Shown here in pieces: positions 8,839-16,987 of a stretch of DNA of 64,000 nucleotides (position 1 is its first letter; every line of letters starts with the position of its first letter). The position numbers and the translations under genes were made by a program. Where the stretch lies: NCBI RefSeq assembly GCF_001279585.1, contig NZ_LGEC01000114.1:186001-250000 (forward strand). The letters run 5' to 3'. The notes beneath the pieces were generated by a model. It ran no database searches, was not told the origin of the DNA, and was given only the letters and a program-made list of their open reading frames with translations. The DNA is from Nocardiopsis sp. NRRL B-16309 (GTDB lineage Bacteria > Actinomycetota > Actinomycetes > Streptosporangiales > Streptosporangiaceae).

Positions 8839-8868
8839 TGTACATCGGCACCCTTCCCGTCCTAGATT
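8839..8868 (+). promoter_or_regulatory. Probable leaderless promoter of the LysR gene
   Basis: TGTACA (8839-8844), 18 bases, then TAGATT (8863-8868). The -10 hexamer ends seven bases before the ATG at 8876 and there is no ribosome site between them, the typical arrangement of a leaderless actinobacterial transcript. Confidence 0.4.
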
Positions 8869-8875
8869 CCCTCGC

Positions 8876-9802
8876 ATGGACCTCGAACTCCGCCACCTGC
8901 GCACCCTCTGCCTCCTGGCCGACACCGGCAGCGTGACCAAGGCGGCCGCGGCGCTCTCCACGTCCCAGCCCGCCCTGACCACGCAGTTGCAGCGCATCGA
9001 GCGCGAGGTCGGCGGCCCCCTGTTCCACCGGGGGCGCTCGGGCGTCAAACCCACGGAGCTCGGAGAGTTCGTCCTGGTCAGAGCGCGTTCCGTCCTGTTG
9101 TCCATGGACGACCTGGTCAACGACATCACCGCGCGCGGCGCCTCGCCCTCCACCCTGCGCATCGGCGGCGTCGGATCGCTCGCGCTGGAGCTGTCGGCGC
9201 GGATGTCGGACGTGGTCCCCCACGTGCCGGTCCAGGTCCGCACGGAGTACTCCCCCAAGCTGGTCACCGACCTGGTCCGGGCCGGGCGCCTGGACGCGGG
9301 CACCACGATCGACTACGCGGACCGCGACCCCTCCACGGACGGCCCGCTGGCCTGGGCGATGCTGGCCGTGGAACCGCTCCACGTGGCCCTGTGGGCGGAC
9401 CACCCGGCCGCGGACTCCCCCGTCGTCCGGCTCGCCGACCTCGCCGACAGCCCCTGGGCGCTGACGCCCCCCGACGGCGCGGGCTGGCCCGACTGCTTCT
9501 ACCTCGCCTGCCAGCGCGCCGGCTTCACCCCCGACGTGCCCTTCCGGCTCTACGAGCGCTCGGAGATCCGCGACCTCGTCTCCGACCGCCGGGCGATCGC
9601 ACCCTGCCAGTCGGACTTCGAGACCGGGGCCAACGTGGTGGTCCGCCCGCTGGCCGGCGCCCCGATCCAGCTGCGCCACCTCCTGGTCTGGCGCCGTGAC
9701 GGCGCCGTGCACCAGTACGCCGACCAGATCGCCCGGGCGGCCCGCCGGATCCTGGACCGCGGCCCCCGCGACACCACCGAACCGGTCGGCTCACCGCTCT
9801 GA
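8876..9802 (+). CDS. LysR-family transcriptional regulator
   Basis: A 308-residue LysR regulator. The N-terminal winged helix-turn-helix is clear (LRHLRTLCLLADTGSVTKAA, then STSQPALTTQLQRIEREVG, residues about 4-62), followed by the periplasmic-binding-like effector domain (from about residue 90) that senses a small ligand. Divergent placement beside the acyl-CoA dehydrogenase suggests, but does not prove, that it controls that gene. The ATG has no Shine-Dalgarno sequence, and a promoter-like -10 is spaced for leaderless initiation. Confidence 0.9.
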   Translation: MDLELRHLRTLCLLADTGSVTKAAAALSTSQPALTTQLQRIEREVGGPLFHRGRSGVKPTELGEFVLVRARSVLLSMDDLVNDITARGASPSTLRIGGVGSLALELSARMSDVVPHVPVQVRTEYSPKLVTDLVRAGRLDAGTTIDYADRDPSTDGPLAWAMLAVEPLHVALWADHPAADSPVVRLADLADSPWALTPPDGAGWPDCFYLACQRAGFTPDVPFRLYERSEIRDLVSDRRAIAPCQSDFETGANVVVRPLAGAPIQLRHLLVWRRDGAVHQYADQIARAARRILDRGPRDTTEPVGSPL

Positions 9803-10045
9803 CCGGCCGCCGCCGGCTCCGGGGACCGTACCCCGAGGCAACGTTGTCCCGCCTCCGCCCCAGGTCAGCGGGGTTCGACCCGTGCGCCCGCAAGTGCAGT
9901 GGCTCACGACACACGTAGGCTACTCGCTGGTAAGGTACCGACCAGTAGGTGTGCCTCCCCCACCACCGGGTCCACCTCTCGTCATCCCCCCGGGGGTCCG
10001 CTTCCCGCTCAGGCGGACACAGCACTACAGGTTCAGGACACCACC

Positions 10046-11374
10046 ATGCGATCACTGAAGGCACTCGCCTGCGCGCTCACCGTCGCACTCCTCGTCTCCT
10101 CCTGCTCCGGCGGCGCGTCCGACGACGAGGCGACCGGCGCCGCGTCGGACGAGACCATGGGCGTCACCGACGACACCGTCGTCATCGGGACCCACCAGCC
10201 GCTCACCGGATCCGCGGCCCCGGGCTTCCGCCACGTGTCCACGGGGGCGCGGGCGGTCTTCGACTACATCAACGACAACGGCGGCATCCACGGGCGGCGG
10301 ATCGACTACCAGGTGCAGGACGACGGGTTCGACCCCGCGCGCACCGCCGAGGCCACCCGGGTCCTGATGGAGGACCACGAGATCTTCGCGATGCTCGGCG
10401 GTCTCGGCACCCCCACGCACGAGGCCGTCATCGGCGACCTCAACGAGGCGGGCGTGCCCGACCTGTTCGTCTCCTCCGGCGCGCTGGCCTGGGACCAGCC
10501 CGAGGAGTACCCCTACAGCTACGGCTTCCAGGTCGACTACACCAAGGAGGCCAAGATCCAGGGCCACTTCCTCGCCGAGAACTTCGCCGGCGAGGACGTC
10601 GCCCTGCTCTACCAGAACGACGACGTGGGCCCCTCCTCGCACGCGGGCATCGAGCAGTACCTCACCGACGAGATCGTCGCCTGGGAGTCCTACGACCCCG
10701 GCGTGCCCGAACTCGGCGGCCAGATCTCCGAGATGAAGGCCAGCGGCGCCGACGTCGCCGTCTGCTACTGCATCCCCGCCTTCCTCGCGCAGGCCGTCCT
10801 GGAGGGCGCCTCGGTCGGCTACGAGCCGCAGTGGATCGCGCCCAGCTTCGGCGCCGACGTCCAGATCGCCACCGGGATCATCGAACAGTTCTCCGAGGGC
10901 ACCCCGGCCGAGGACATCCCCTCCGAGGCCTTCCTCGACGGGCTCATCATCACGTCGTTCCTGCCCCCGGTGGCCCACGCCGACGACCCCTGGACCGCGT
11001 TCTTCCGCGAGATCCACGAGGAGTACAACGAGGGCACGCCCTTCACCGACACCACGGTGTACGGCATGGCGCAGGCCGTCCTGTTCGCCCAGGTCCTCAT
11101 GGAGACCGGCCCCGACCTGACCCGCAGCTCCCTCATCGACACCCTGCACTCACGCGAGTGGACCGGCCCGGGCCTGGTGCCGTTCCAGGCGACCGAGGAC
11201 GACCACAGCGGCTACTCCGGTGTCATGGTGACGCAGCACCACGCGGACGGGGAGCTGGAGATCCTGCAGGAGCCGATGGCCACCGACAGCGACGGCGGGC
11301 AGATCGTGCCCTTCGAGCTGGACCGGCCCTCCCCCGACGAGGTCGTCCTCTTCGACGGCGCGGGCGACGAGTAG
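10046..11374 (+). CDS. Branched-chain-amino-acid-type ABC substrate-binding lipoprotein (orphan)
   Basis: A 442-residue exported binding protein (periplasmic-binding-protein type 1, LivJ-like). It has a lipoprotein signal with lipobox VSSC (Cys20), then VIGTHQPLTGSAAPGF, GARAVFDYINDNGGIHGRR and the paired-lobe layout typical of leucine/amide-binding receptors (DVALLYQNDDVG at the lobe switch). It would be lipid-anchored outside the membrane and hand its ligand to a LivHM-type permease. No permease or ATPase gene adjoins it, so it is an orphan receptor or works with a distant transporter. Start ATG 10046 has AGGA eight bases upstream. The ligand is unknown. Confidence 0.88.
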   Translation: MRSLKALACALTVALLVSSCSGGASDDEATGAASDETMGVTDDTVVIGTHQPLTGSAAPGFRHVSTGARAVFDYINDNGGIHGRRIDYQVQDDGFDPARTAEATRVLMEDHEIFAMLGGLGTPTHEAVIGDLNEAGVPDLFVSSGALAWDQPEEYPYSYGFQVDYTKEAKIQGHFLAENFAGEDVALLYQNDDVGPSSHAGIEQYLTDEIVAWESYDPGVPELGGQISEMKASGADVAVCYCIPAFLAQAVLEGASVGYEPQWIAPSFGADVQIATGIIEQFSEGTPAEDIPSEAFLDGLIITSFLPPVAHADDPWTAFFREIHEEYNEGTPFTDTTVYGMAQAVLFAQVLMETGPDLTRSSLIDTLHSREWTGPGLVPFQATEDDHSGYSGVMVTQHHADGELEILQEPMATDSDGGQIVPFELDRPSPDEVVLFDGAGDE

Positions 11375-11394
11375 CGCCGGAGTAGACGACGGCC

Positions 11395-11427
11395 CCGGCG
11401 GGCGGGCCTCAGGCGCCCGCCCGCCGG
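11395..11427. terminator. Hairpin between convergent genes
   Basis: A 13-base stem (CCGGCGGGCGGGC and complement) with a 7-base loop lies between the binding-protein gene and the convergent VTT gene. Its right arm and most of its loop are the last coding bases and stop codon of the VTT gene. Confidence 0.6.
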
Positions 11428-12089
11428 CCCCGCGCGGCGCGGCGCGAGCGGAGCCACCACAGCGCCGCGATCCCCACCGCGGCCACGGTCCCGCCGATCG
11501 CCACCGGCAGGCCCACGTCCGTCCCGCCGTCCCCGACCAGCACCAGCGCCGCCGTCGCCGGGATCCCGCCCAGGAGCGTGCCGAGCGCGAAGGGCAGCGC
11601 GCCCACCCGCGTCAGGCCGAACCCGTAGTTGACCGCCTGGTAGGGGACCACGGGCAGCAGGCGCAGCTGCAGCACCGCCACCAGCGCCCGGCGGCCGGTC
11701 AGGCCCTCCAGCCACGCCAGGACGCCCGGCGGCAGCCGCCGGGCGATCATCTCGCCCGCCGCGTAGCGCGCCACCCAGAACTGCACCAGCGCCGCGGCCA
11801 CCCCGCCCGCCAGGGCCAGCGCCAGGCCGGGCAGGAGCCCGAACAGCAGACCGCCCGCGGCGTTGAGCAGCGGACGCGGCACCAGGGCGAACACGGCCAG
11901 GACGTAGGCACCGAGGTAGACCGCCGCGCCCGCGGCGCCGGCGGCGGCGACCCAGGCCCGGACCGCCTCCGCGTCGGGTCCGTAGCGCCAGGCGGCCAGC
12001 AGTGCCACGACCCACACCGCGACCACGGCGATCCGGGCCGCCCGTCCCCCGGGCTCCCGCCGCGTCCTCTCCCCCGTGAGTTCGTCCAC
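11409..12089 (-). CDS. TVP38/TMEM64 (VTT-domain) membrane protein
   Basis: A 226-residue integral membrane protein of the VTT/SNARE-associated superfamily (DedA relatives). Conserved features are ALVPRPLLNAAGGLLFG, the re-entrant-loop region with RLLPVVPYQAVNYGFGLTRV, and a late GTLLGGIPATAALV segment. Relatives are thought to move lipids or maintain membrane homeostasis; no specific role is known here. GTG 12089 starts seven bases after the stop of the AI-2E-type gene, so it is the third gene of a coupled operon with a histidine kinase. Confidence 0.85.
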   Translation of the reverse strand: MDELTGERTRREPGGRAARIAVVAVWVVALLAAWRYGPDAEAVRAWVAAAGAAGAAVYLGAYVLAVFALVPRPLLNAAGGLLFGLLPGLALALAGGVAAALVQFWVARYAAGEMIARRLPPGVLAWLEGLTGRRALVAVLQLRLLPVVPYQAVNYGFGLTRVGALPFALGTLLGGIPATAALVLVGDGGTDVGLPVAIGGTVAAVGIAALWWLRSRRAARGRRAGA

Positions 12090-12096
12090 CCGCGGC

Positions 12097-13173
12097 TCAG
12101 CGACGGTCCAGGCGCGGGAAGACGACCTTGTTGAGCACGATCGTCAGCGCCGCCGCGGTGGGGATGGCCAGCAGGGCGCCGACCAGACCCATCAGCGTGC
12201 CGCCGACCAGGGCGGCGGTGATGTTGGCGGTCGGGCTGACGTCCACCGCCTGGCGCATCACGCGCGGCGAGACGACGTAGCTCTCGATCTGCTGCCAGAC
12301 GAGGAAGAACGCCAGGGCCGCCAGTCCGAGCCACGGATCGCTGACGGCCACCACCAGGGACGCGGCCAGCGCCCCGATCGTGGTCCCCACCAGGGGGATG
12401 AGCGCGGTCAGCCCCACCACCAGGGCGAGCGTGAGCGCGTAGGCGGAGCCGATCGCCCAGATGAAGAGGAAGGCCACCGTCCCGCTGATCGCGGCCACGA
12501 TGAGCTGGCCCGCGATGAACGCGCCGATGCGCTGGACGATCTCGTCGCCGATCTCCCGCACCCCGTCGCGGTTGGAGCGGGGCACGAGCCGGTAGATGAG
12601 GTCGAGGATGCCGTGCAGGGACGCCATGAAGAACAGGGTCAGGATCAGCACGGTGAACGTGGCGAACAGCGCGTTGAACACCACCTGGCCCACACCGACC
12701 AGGCCCCCGAACAGCTGCGATCCGAAGTCGGCGTCGGACAGGGCGGCCTGGACCCGGTCCACGATGTCGTAGTGCTCCTCCAGGTCCGCGAAGAACGGAT
12801 TGTCCTGGAGCTGCCCGAGGGTCTGGGGCAGGTGGGTGACGAAGCTCGTCACCTGCGCGGTCAGCGGCGGGATGATCGCCCACACGAACACCACGGCGAA
12901 GAGGACCAGCGCCATGCAGATGGTGAGGATCGCCGCCCACCGCGGCATGCGCAGCCGGCGGCGCAGGACCTCCACCGCCGGGTTCAGGCCGACCGCGAGG
13001 AACAGGGCGACCAGGATGTACACCAGGACCGCCCGGACCTCGATCAGCGCCTGGACCAGGATCCACGCGCTGAGCACGCCCAGGGCGCCCACGAAGCCGA
13101 AGAGGAAGTAGTTGGGTCGGCGGGGCGGGCCCTCTCCGGTCGTCAGCGCCAACGGGCCCGCGCCCCGCTTCAC
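12097..13173 (-). CDS. AI-2E family membrane protein (PerM-like), first copy
   Basis: A 358-residue membrane protein of the AI-2E/PerM family, with about seven to eight hydrophobic segments, the long soluble middle loop (about residues 90-160) and the conserved end GGTLMGLVGALLAIPTAAAL. Members export varied small molecules or act as sodium/proton antiporters; the substrate is unknown. The GTG start overlaps the stop of the upstream histidine kinase gene by four bases (GTGA), which implies translational coupling and one functional unit. A second, divergent family member lies at 25505-26821. Confidence 0.87.
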   Translation of the reverse strand: MKRGAGPLALTTGEGPPRRPNYFLFGFVGALGVLSAWILVQALIEVRAVLVYILVALFLAVGLNPAVEVLRRRLRMPRWAAILTICMALVLFAVVFVWAIIPPLTAQVTSFVTHLPQTLGQLQDNPFFADLEEHYDIVDRVQAALSDADFGSQLFGGLVGVGQVVFNALFATFTVLILTLFFMASLHGILDLIYRLVPRSNRDGVREIGDEIVQRIGAFIAGQLIVAAISGTVAFLFIWAIGSAYALTLALVVGLTALIPLVGTTIGALAASLVVAVSDPWLGLAALAFFLVWQQIESYVVSPRVMRQAVDVSPTANITAALVGGTLMGLVGALLAIPTAAALTIVLNKVVFPRLDRR

Positions 13174-14585
13174 CTCGTCGCCCGCGGGGCGTCGGGGATC
13201 CTCAGTGTGAACATCGCGCCTCCGAGCAGGTCACTGTGTCCGGCCACGAGCGTACCGCCGTGGGACCTGGCGATCTCCCGTGAGATGGGCAGCCCCAGCC
13301 CGCTGCCGCCCGGATCGCGCTCCCTGGACTCGCTCAGGCGCGCGAAGCGCTCGAAGACCCGTTCGCGGTCCTTCTCGGGGATGCCGGAGCCGTCGTCGTG
13401 CACCTCGACCACGGCCGCGCCGCCCACGCGTTCGACGATCACGTCCACGCGCGAGCGCGCGTGCCGTTCGGCGTTGGCGAGCAGGTTGGTCAGGACCCGG
13501 ACGAGTTGGAGCCGGTTGCCGCGCACCCACACCGGACCCGAGGCGTGCACCCGCAGCGTGTGGCGCCCGCGACGGTTCCCGAACTCGGTGGAGACCAGGG
13601 ACGACAGGTCCACGCGCTCGCGCTCCCGACCCGTCGAGGTGTCCAGACGCGCGAGTTCGAGCAGGTCGGCGACGATGTGCTCCAGGCGTTCTGTGTCGGC
13701 CAGGAGGCTGGTCAGCAGGAGTTCGCGCGAGCGCGGGTCGGGGTCGGGGTCGGAGAGTTCGACCTCCAGCTTGGTGTGCATTCCGGTGATGGGGTTGCGC
13801 AGCTCGTGGGAGGCGTCGGAGACGAACCGGCGCTGACGGGTGACGGCCTCTTCCAGCCGGTCCAGGCCCGCGTTGGCCGTCCGGGCGAGTTCGGAGATCT
13901 CGTCCTGGGTGCAGGGGACGGAGAGCCGTCCGTGCACCCCCGACCGGGTGATCCGGTGGATCTCCTCGGTGATCTCCCGCACCGGCCGCAGGGCGCGGCC
14001 GACACCGAACCAGATGATGACCGCCGTGCAGGCGAGCAGGGCCACGCCCAGCGCGCCGAACGCCAGTTCCGGGAGCAGGTTGTCGAGGACGGCCGGCGGC
14101 CGGGTGGCGGCCAGCACCAGGACGTCGCCGTAGGCGGTGTCGTCGATCTCGTAGCCGACGACCAGGACGCACTCGCCCGGACCGGCCCCGATCGCGGTGC
14201 CGCAGGCCGTCGTGTCCACCCGGAAGTCGGGGTTCGTGTCGTCCTCCCGCGCCATGGCGGGCCGTCCCTGGAGGGCGTCGCTGGCGGCCAGGACCTCCCC
14301 GGTCCCCCGCTCGACGATCTGAAGCCGCAGGACCAGTCCGGCGGTCGGGATCGCTCCCGGGTAGCGTTCGTCCACGATCTCGTCGGCGACCAGGCGGGCC
14401 GCCTGCGCGGCGTCGTCGCGCAGTTCCATGACCAGGGTGCGGTGGACGAGGATGACCGTCAGCACCACCCCGAGGCCGAGGGCGACCCCGACGGCGGCGA
14501 CCGCGCCGAACGTCACACGGGCGCGGATCGACCGGGGGCGCAGCCCCCTCCCAGCCCTCCTGAGTCCACCGGTCCGCTTCCACAC
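13170..14585 (-). CDS. Sensor histidine kinase (orphan)
   Basis: A 471-residue membrane sensor kinase. TM1 is at about residues 24-47, an extracellular sensor domain at about 50-168, TM2 at about 172-195, HAMP at about 196-250, and the dimerisation H-box FVSDASHELRNPITG contains phospho-acceptor His260. The ATPase domain shows the N-box LTNLLANAERHA (Asn371), DDGSGIPEKD (G1) and GGSGLGLPISREIA (G2). GTG 14585 is used as start. Unusually, no response regulator adjoins it; instead it overlaps an AI-2E-type transporter gene. Its partner must be elsewhere. Confidence 0.9.
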   Translation of the reverse strand: MWKRTGGLRRAGRGLRPRSIRARVTFGAVAAVGVALGLGVVLTVILVHRTLVMELRDDAAQAARLVADEIVDERYPGAIPTAGLVLRLQIVERGTGEVLAASDALQGRPAMAREDDTNPDFRVDTTACGTAIGAGPGECVLVVGYEIDDTAYGDVLVLAATRPPAVLDNLLPELAFGALGVALLACTAVIIWFGVGRALRPVREITEEIHRITRSGVHGRLSVPCTQDEISELARTANAGLDRLEEAVTRQRRFVSDASHELRNPITGMHTKLEVELSDPDPDPRSRELLLTSLLADTERLEHIVADLLELARLDTSTGRERERVDLSSLVSTEFGNRRGRHTLRVHASGPVWVRGNRLQLVRVLTNLLANAERHARSRVDVIVERVGGAAVVEVHDDGSGIPEKDRERVFERFARLSESRERDPGGSGLGLPISREIARSHGGTLVAGHSDLLGGAMFTLRIPDAPRATR

Positions 14586-14809
14586 CCGCCCATTGTCACC
14601 CAGAGCGCACAGGAAACAACGAATGGCGCACGGTGTGGCGCCCTGCCCAGGCCCGTCCGCCCGGCGCACGGCTCACCCTGGTACACAGGCTCCCGCCGCG
14701 CGGCCCTCCCCCGCCGCGGGGGTCCTCGCGGCGCACGACCCGCGGCGCCCGGCTCACCGGCAGGCGGGCTCCCACCTGCCGCACGGTGACCCGGGCGCTT
14801 CCCCGGTGC

Positions 14810-15664
14810 CTACTCGTAGGGGTCCGGCGGGTTCTGCACGGGCTCGCGCGCGATGACCTCCAGCTCGTGCTGGGAGACGTCCTCCAGCGCGCCCTCGGGT
14901 TCGACCCAGGTCCCGCGGACCCGCCACCAGCTGTCCTCCTCGGGGATCTCCCCGTCGTCGATCAAGACCTTGTTGACCACGGCGTCCGCGGCGCAGCACG
15001 CCATCTGCAGGCGGGCCAGGTACCAGCCCTCGCCGTCGGGGTCGGGCACGGCGAAGCCCGTCAGCTCGACCTCGCGGCCGACCAGGGTTCTGTCCTCGTC
15101 GATCCAGGCGCGCATGATGAACGCCTGGATGTCCATCTCCACGACCTCGCCCGGCGCGGCCTCCTCCAGCCCGTCGTCGAAGCGTCCCGAGCGGGCGCTG
15201 TCCCGAGGCGGCGCGGCCGACTCGGCGCTGGTCTCCACCGTGTAGGCGCCCAGCGCGGGCGGCGCGACGACGAAGACCGCGAGCACGGGGAGCAGCAGCA
15301 TCCACGCGATCCCGGGAGCGCGCGCGTGGTCGTGTCCGTGGCCGTCGCCGTGCCCGTAGCGCTCGGCCACGGCGGTGGCGTCGTCCGCGCCCGAGGCGGC
15401 CGTCGTACCCGGCGCACCCGGCGCCGCCGTGGCGGCCGTGCGCGCGCCCTCGGCGTCCGCCTCGTCCCGGTCGGCGTCGCCCTCACCGCGCAGCTCGGCG
15501 GCCACCACCAGCGCGCCGAGGACGACCATCACCACGCCCGCGGCGATGAGGAAGGGCCCGAAGGCCGGCTTGACCCAGTTCAGATACAGGTCCGTGGGGA
15601 TCGTGCTGGTCAGCGCCGCGGCACCGAGCAGGACGAGGGTCAGACCCTGGCCGATGCGGTTCAC
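14810..15664 (-). CDS. TIGR03943-family membrane protein, His-rich partner of the permease
   Basis: A 284-residue membrane protein of the TIGR03943/DUF1980 type, which regularly follows DUF318 permeases. Two N-terminal helices are followed by a His-rich loop (YGHGDGHGHDHAR) of metal-binding appearance, a further helix, then an extracytoplasmic domain with VGREVELTGFAVPD, the Cys pair MACCAADA, and RVRGTWVEPEG. The GTG start overlaps the permease stop by four bases (GTGA), so the two are co-translated. The pair probably forms one complex; the His-rich loop suggests a divalent metal, perhaps zinc. Substrate assignment is inference. Confidence 0.85.
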   Translation of the reverse strand: MNRIGQGLTLVLLGAAALTSTIPTDLYLNWVKPAFGPFLIAAGVVMVVLGALVVAAELRGEGDADRDEADAEGARTAATAAPGAPGTTAASGADDATAVAERYGHGDGHGHDHARAPGIAWMLLLPVLAVFVVAPPALGAYTVETSAESAAPPRDSARSGRFDDGLEEAAPGEVVEMDIQAFIMRAWIDEDRTLVGREVELTGFAVPDPDGEGWYLARLQMACCAADAVVNKVLIDDGEIPEEDSWWRVRGTWVEPEGALEDVSQHELEVIAREPVQNPPDPYE

Positions 15665-16734
15665 AACAGGAGCCCTCCGATCAGGAACGTGCTGAGCAGG
15701 CCCACCACCACGCACAGCGGGGCGAAGCGGACGGCGAAGCGCCAGCCGAACATGCCCGCCTGCATCGCGATGAGCTTGAGGTCGACCATGGGGCCGATCA
15801 CCATGAACGCGAGCTTGGCCGTGGGAGAGAAGTCGGTGAGGCTGACCGCCACGAAGGCGTCGGCCTCGGAGCAGATGGACAGCAGGATGGCGAGCAGCGC
15901 CAGGACGAGCACGGAGACGATCGGCATCCCCGCGACCGTCAGCAGCCACTCGCGCGGCACCAGGACGTTGAGGCTCGCGGCGGCGAGTCCGCCGACCACC
16001 AGGTAGCCGCCCGCGTGCATCATGTCGTGCACCATCGAGTCGCGGAAGATCACCCACTTGGACGTGCCCGGCGCGTGCTCGCTCACGGGCAGGCGCAGCC
16101 AGTCGGCGCGGCCGAAGCGGACCCAGATCCAGCCGATGACCACCGCGGCCAGCAGCGAGGCTCCGAACCGGCCCAGCACCATCTCGGGCTGGCCCGCGAA
16201 GGCGACCGCGGTGGCGATCATGACGACCGGGTTGATGGCGGGCGCCGCCAGCAGGAAGGTGAGAGCCGCGCCGGGCGCGACCCCGCGTCTCATCAGGCTG
16301 CCGGCGATGGGCACCGAGGCGCACTCGCAGCCGGGCAGCACGGCACCGGACAGCCCCGCCACGGGGACGGCGCGGTTCGCCTTGTCGGGGAAGAAGCGCT
16401 CGTAGGCCGAGGTGGGGACGAACGCGGTCAGCGCGGCCGAGAGCGCGACACCGAAGACCAGGAACGGCAGGGCCTGGAAGCTGATCGCGGTGAAGATGGT
16501 CGCCCACGCCAGGAAGGCCTCGCTGGTGAGCGAGTCGGAGAGCCAGGCGTGGGCCAGGGCCATCGCCGTGATGAACAGCGCGAACAGCCAGACCGTACCG
16601 GTCCTGCGCGAACTGCGCCGCCGCCCCCAGTCGGAGGGCGGCAGCTCCTCGTCGCGGTTCCAGCCCTCGGCGAGGGAGTCGCCGAGGGACGCTTGCGTCG
16701 TCGGGTCGGCACCTGGCGTCATCCGGTCAGGCAC
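15661..16734 (-). CDS. DUF318/COG0701 permease
   Basis: A 357-residue permease of the DUF318 (ArsP_1/YcgR) family, with eight or so membrane segments. Conserved features are ALPFLVFGVALSAALTAFVP, GAVLPGCECASVPIAGSL with its Cys pair, LLAAPAINPVVMIATA, ICSEADAFVAVSL, and MVIGPMVDLKL. Relatives export organoarsenicals or, paired with a TIGR03943 protein, have been linked to metal homeostasis. GTG 16734 is preferred because GGAG lies seven bases upstream; ATG 16722 is an alternative. A Zur-like site lies in its promoter region. The exact substrate is not known. Confidence 0.87.
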   Translation of the reverse strand: MPDRMTPGADPTTQASLGDSLAEGWNRDEELPPSDWGRRRSSRRTGTVWLFALFITAMALAHAWLSDSLTSEAFLAWATIFTAISFQALPFLVFGVALSAALTAFVPTSAYERFFPDKANRAVPVAGLSGAVLPGCECASVPIAGSLMRRGVAPGAALTFLLAAPAINPVVMIATAVAFAGQPEMVLGRFGASLLAAVVIGWIWVRFGRADWLRLPVSEHAPGTSKWVIFRDSMVHDMMHAGGYLVVGGLAAASLNVLVPREWLLTVAGMPIVSVLVLALLAILLSICSEADAFVAVSLTDFSPTAKLAFMVIGPMVDLKLIAMQAGMFGWRFAVRFAPLCVVVGLLSTFLIGGLLL

Positions 16735-16777
16735 GTGGGTACTCCGAAGTATGGGGTGGGATCTCCACGCATGGTAG

Positions 16778-16792
16778 CCGAAACGGTTTTCG
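16778..16792 (-). promoter_or_regulatory. Zur-like operator before the permease pair
   Basis: CGAAAACCGTTTCGG on the minus strand (CCGAAACGGTTTTCG on plus) matches 10 of 15 positions of the actinobacterial Zur consensus TGAAAACGATTTTCA. A TACCAT -10-like hexamer follows on the minus strand (16771-16776), so the box would lie over the -35 region, a good repressor position. Confidence 0.42.
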
Positions 16793-16948
16793 TTCGGTGC
16801 CGGACGGACGACGCCTGTGGACGAGCGCCGCGCCGGCCGCCACCGCGACCGCGGCACACCTCGGACCGGCACCCCCCGCGGAACTCCGGCAGGGCTTCCC
16901 CCGGCAGTCCGCGTGCGGTCCCGCCGGGGCCGTTCCCCGTCGGCCGCA

Positions 16949-16986
16949 CGCGGTGCGGCCGTCCGGACGCGGACGGCCGCACCGCG
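16949..16986 (-). terminator. Strong hairpin terminator after the alanine symporter gene
   Basis: A perfect 17-base stem (CGCGGTGCGGCCGTCCG and complement) with a GACG loop starts two bases after the symporter stop codon. Confidence 0.82.
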
Positions 16987-16987
16987 T

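Noticed and set aside
9870..9895. GGGTTCGACCC resembling a tRNA T-arm
   Set aside because: The 5-base T-stem does not pair properly, and no anticodon arm or acceptor stem could be found around it.
9927..9945. Inverted repeat CTGGT-N9-ACCAG before the binding-protein gene
   Set aside because: The arms are only five bases and the centre is asymmetric; too weak to call an operator without more copies.
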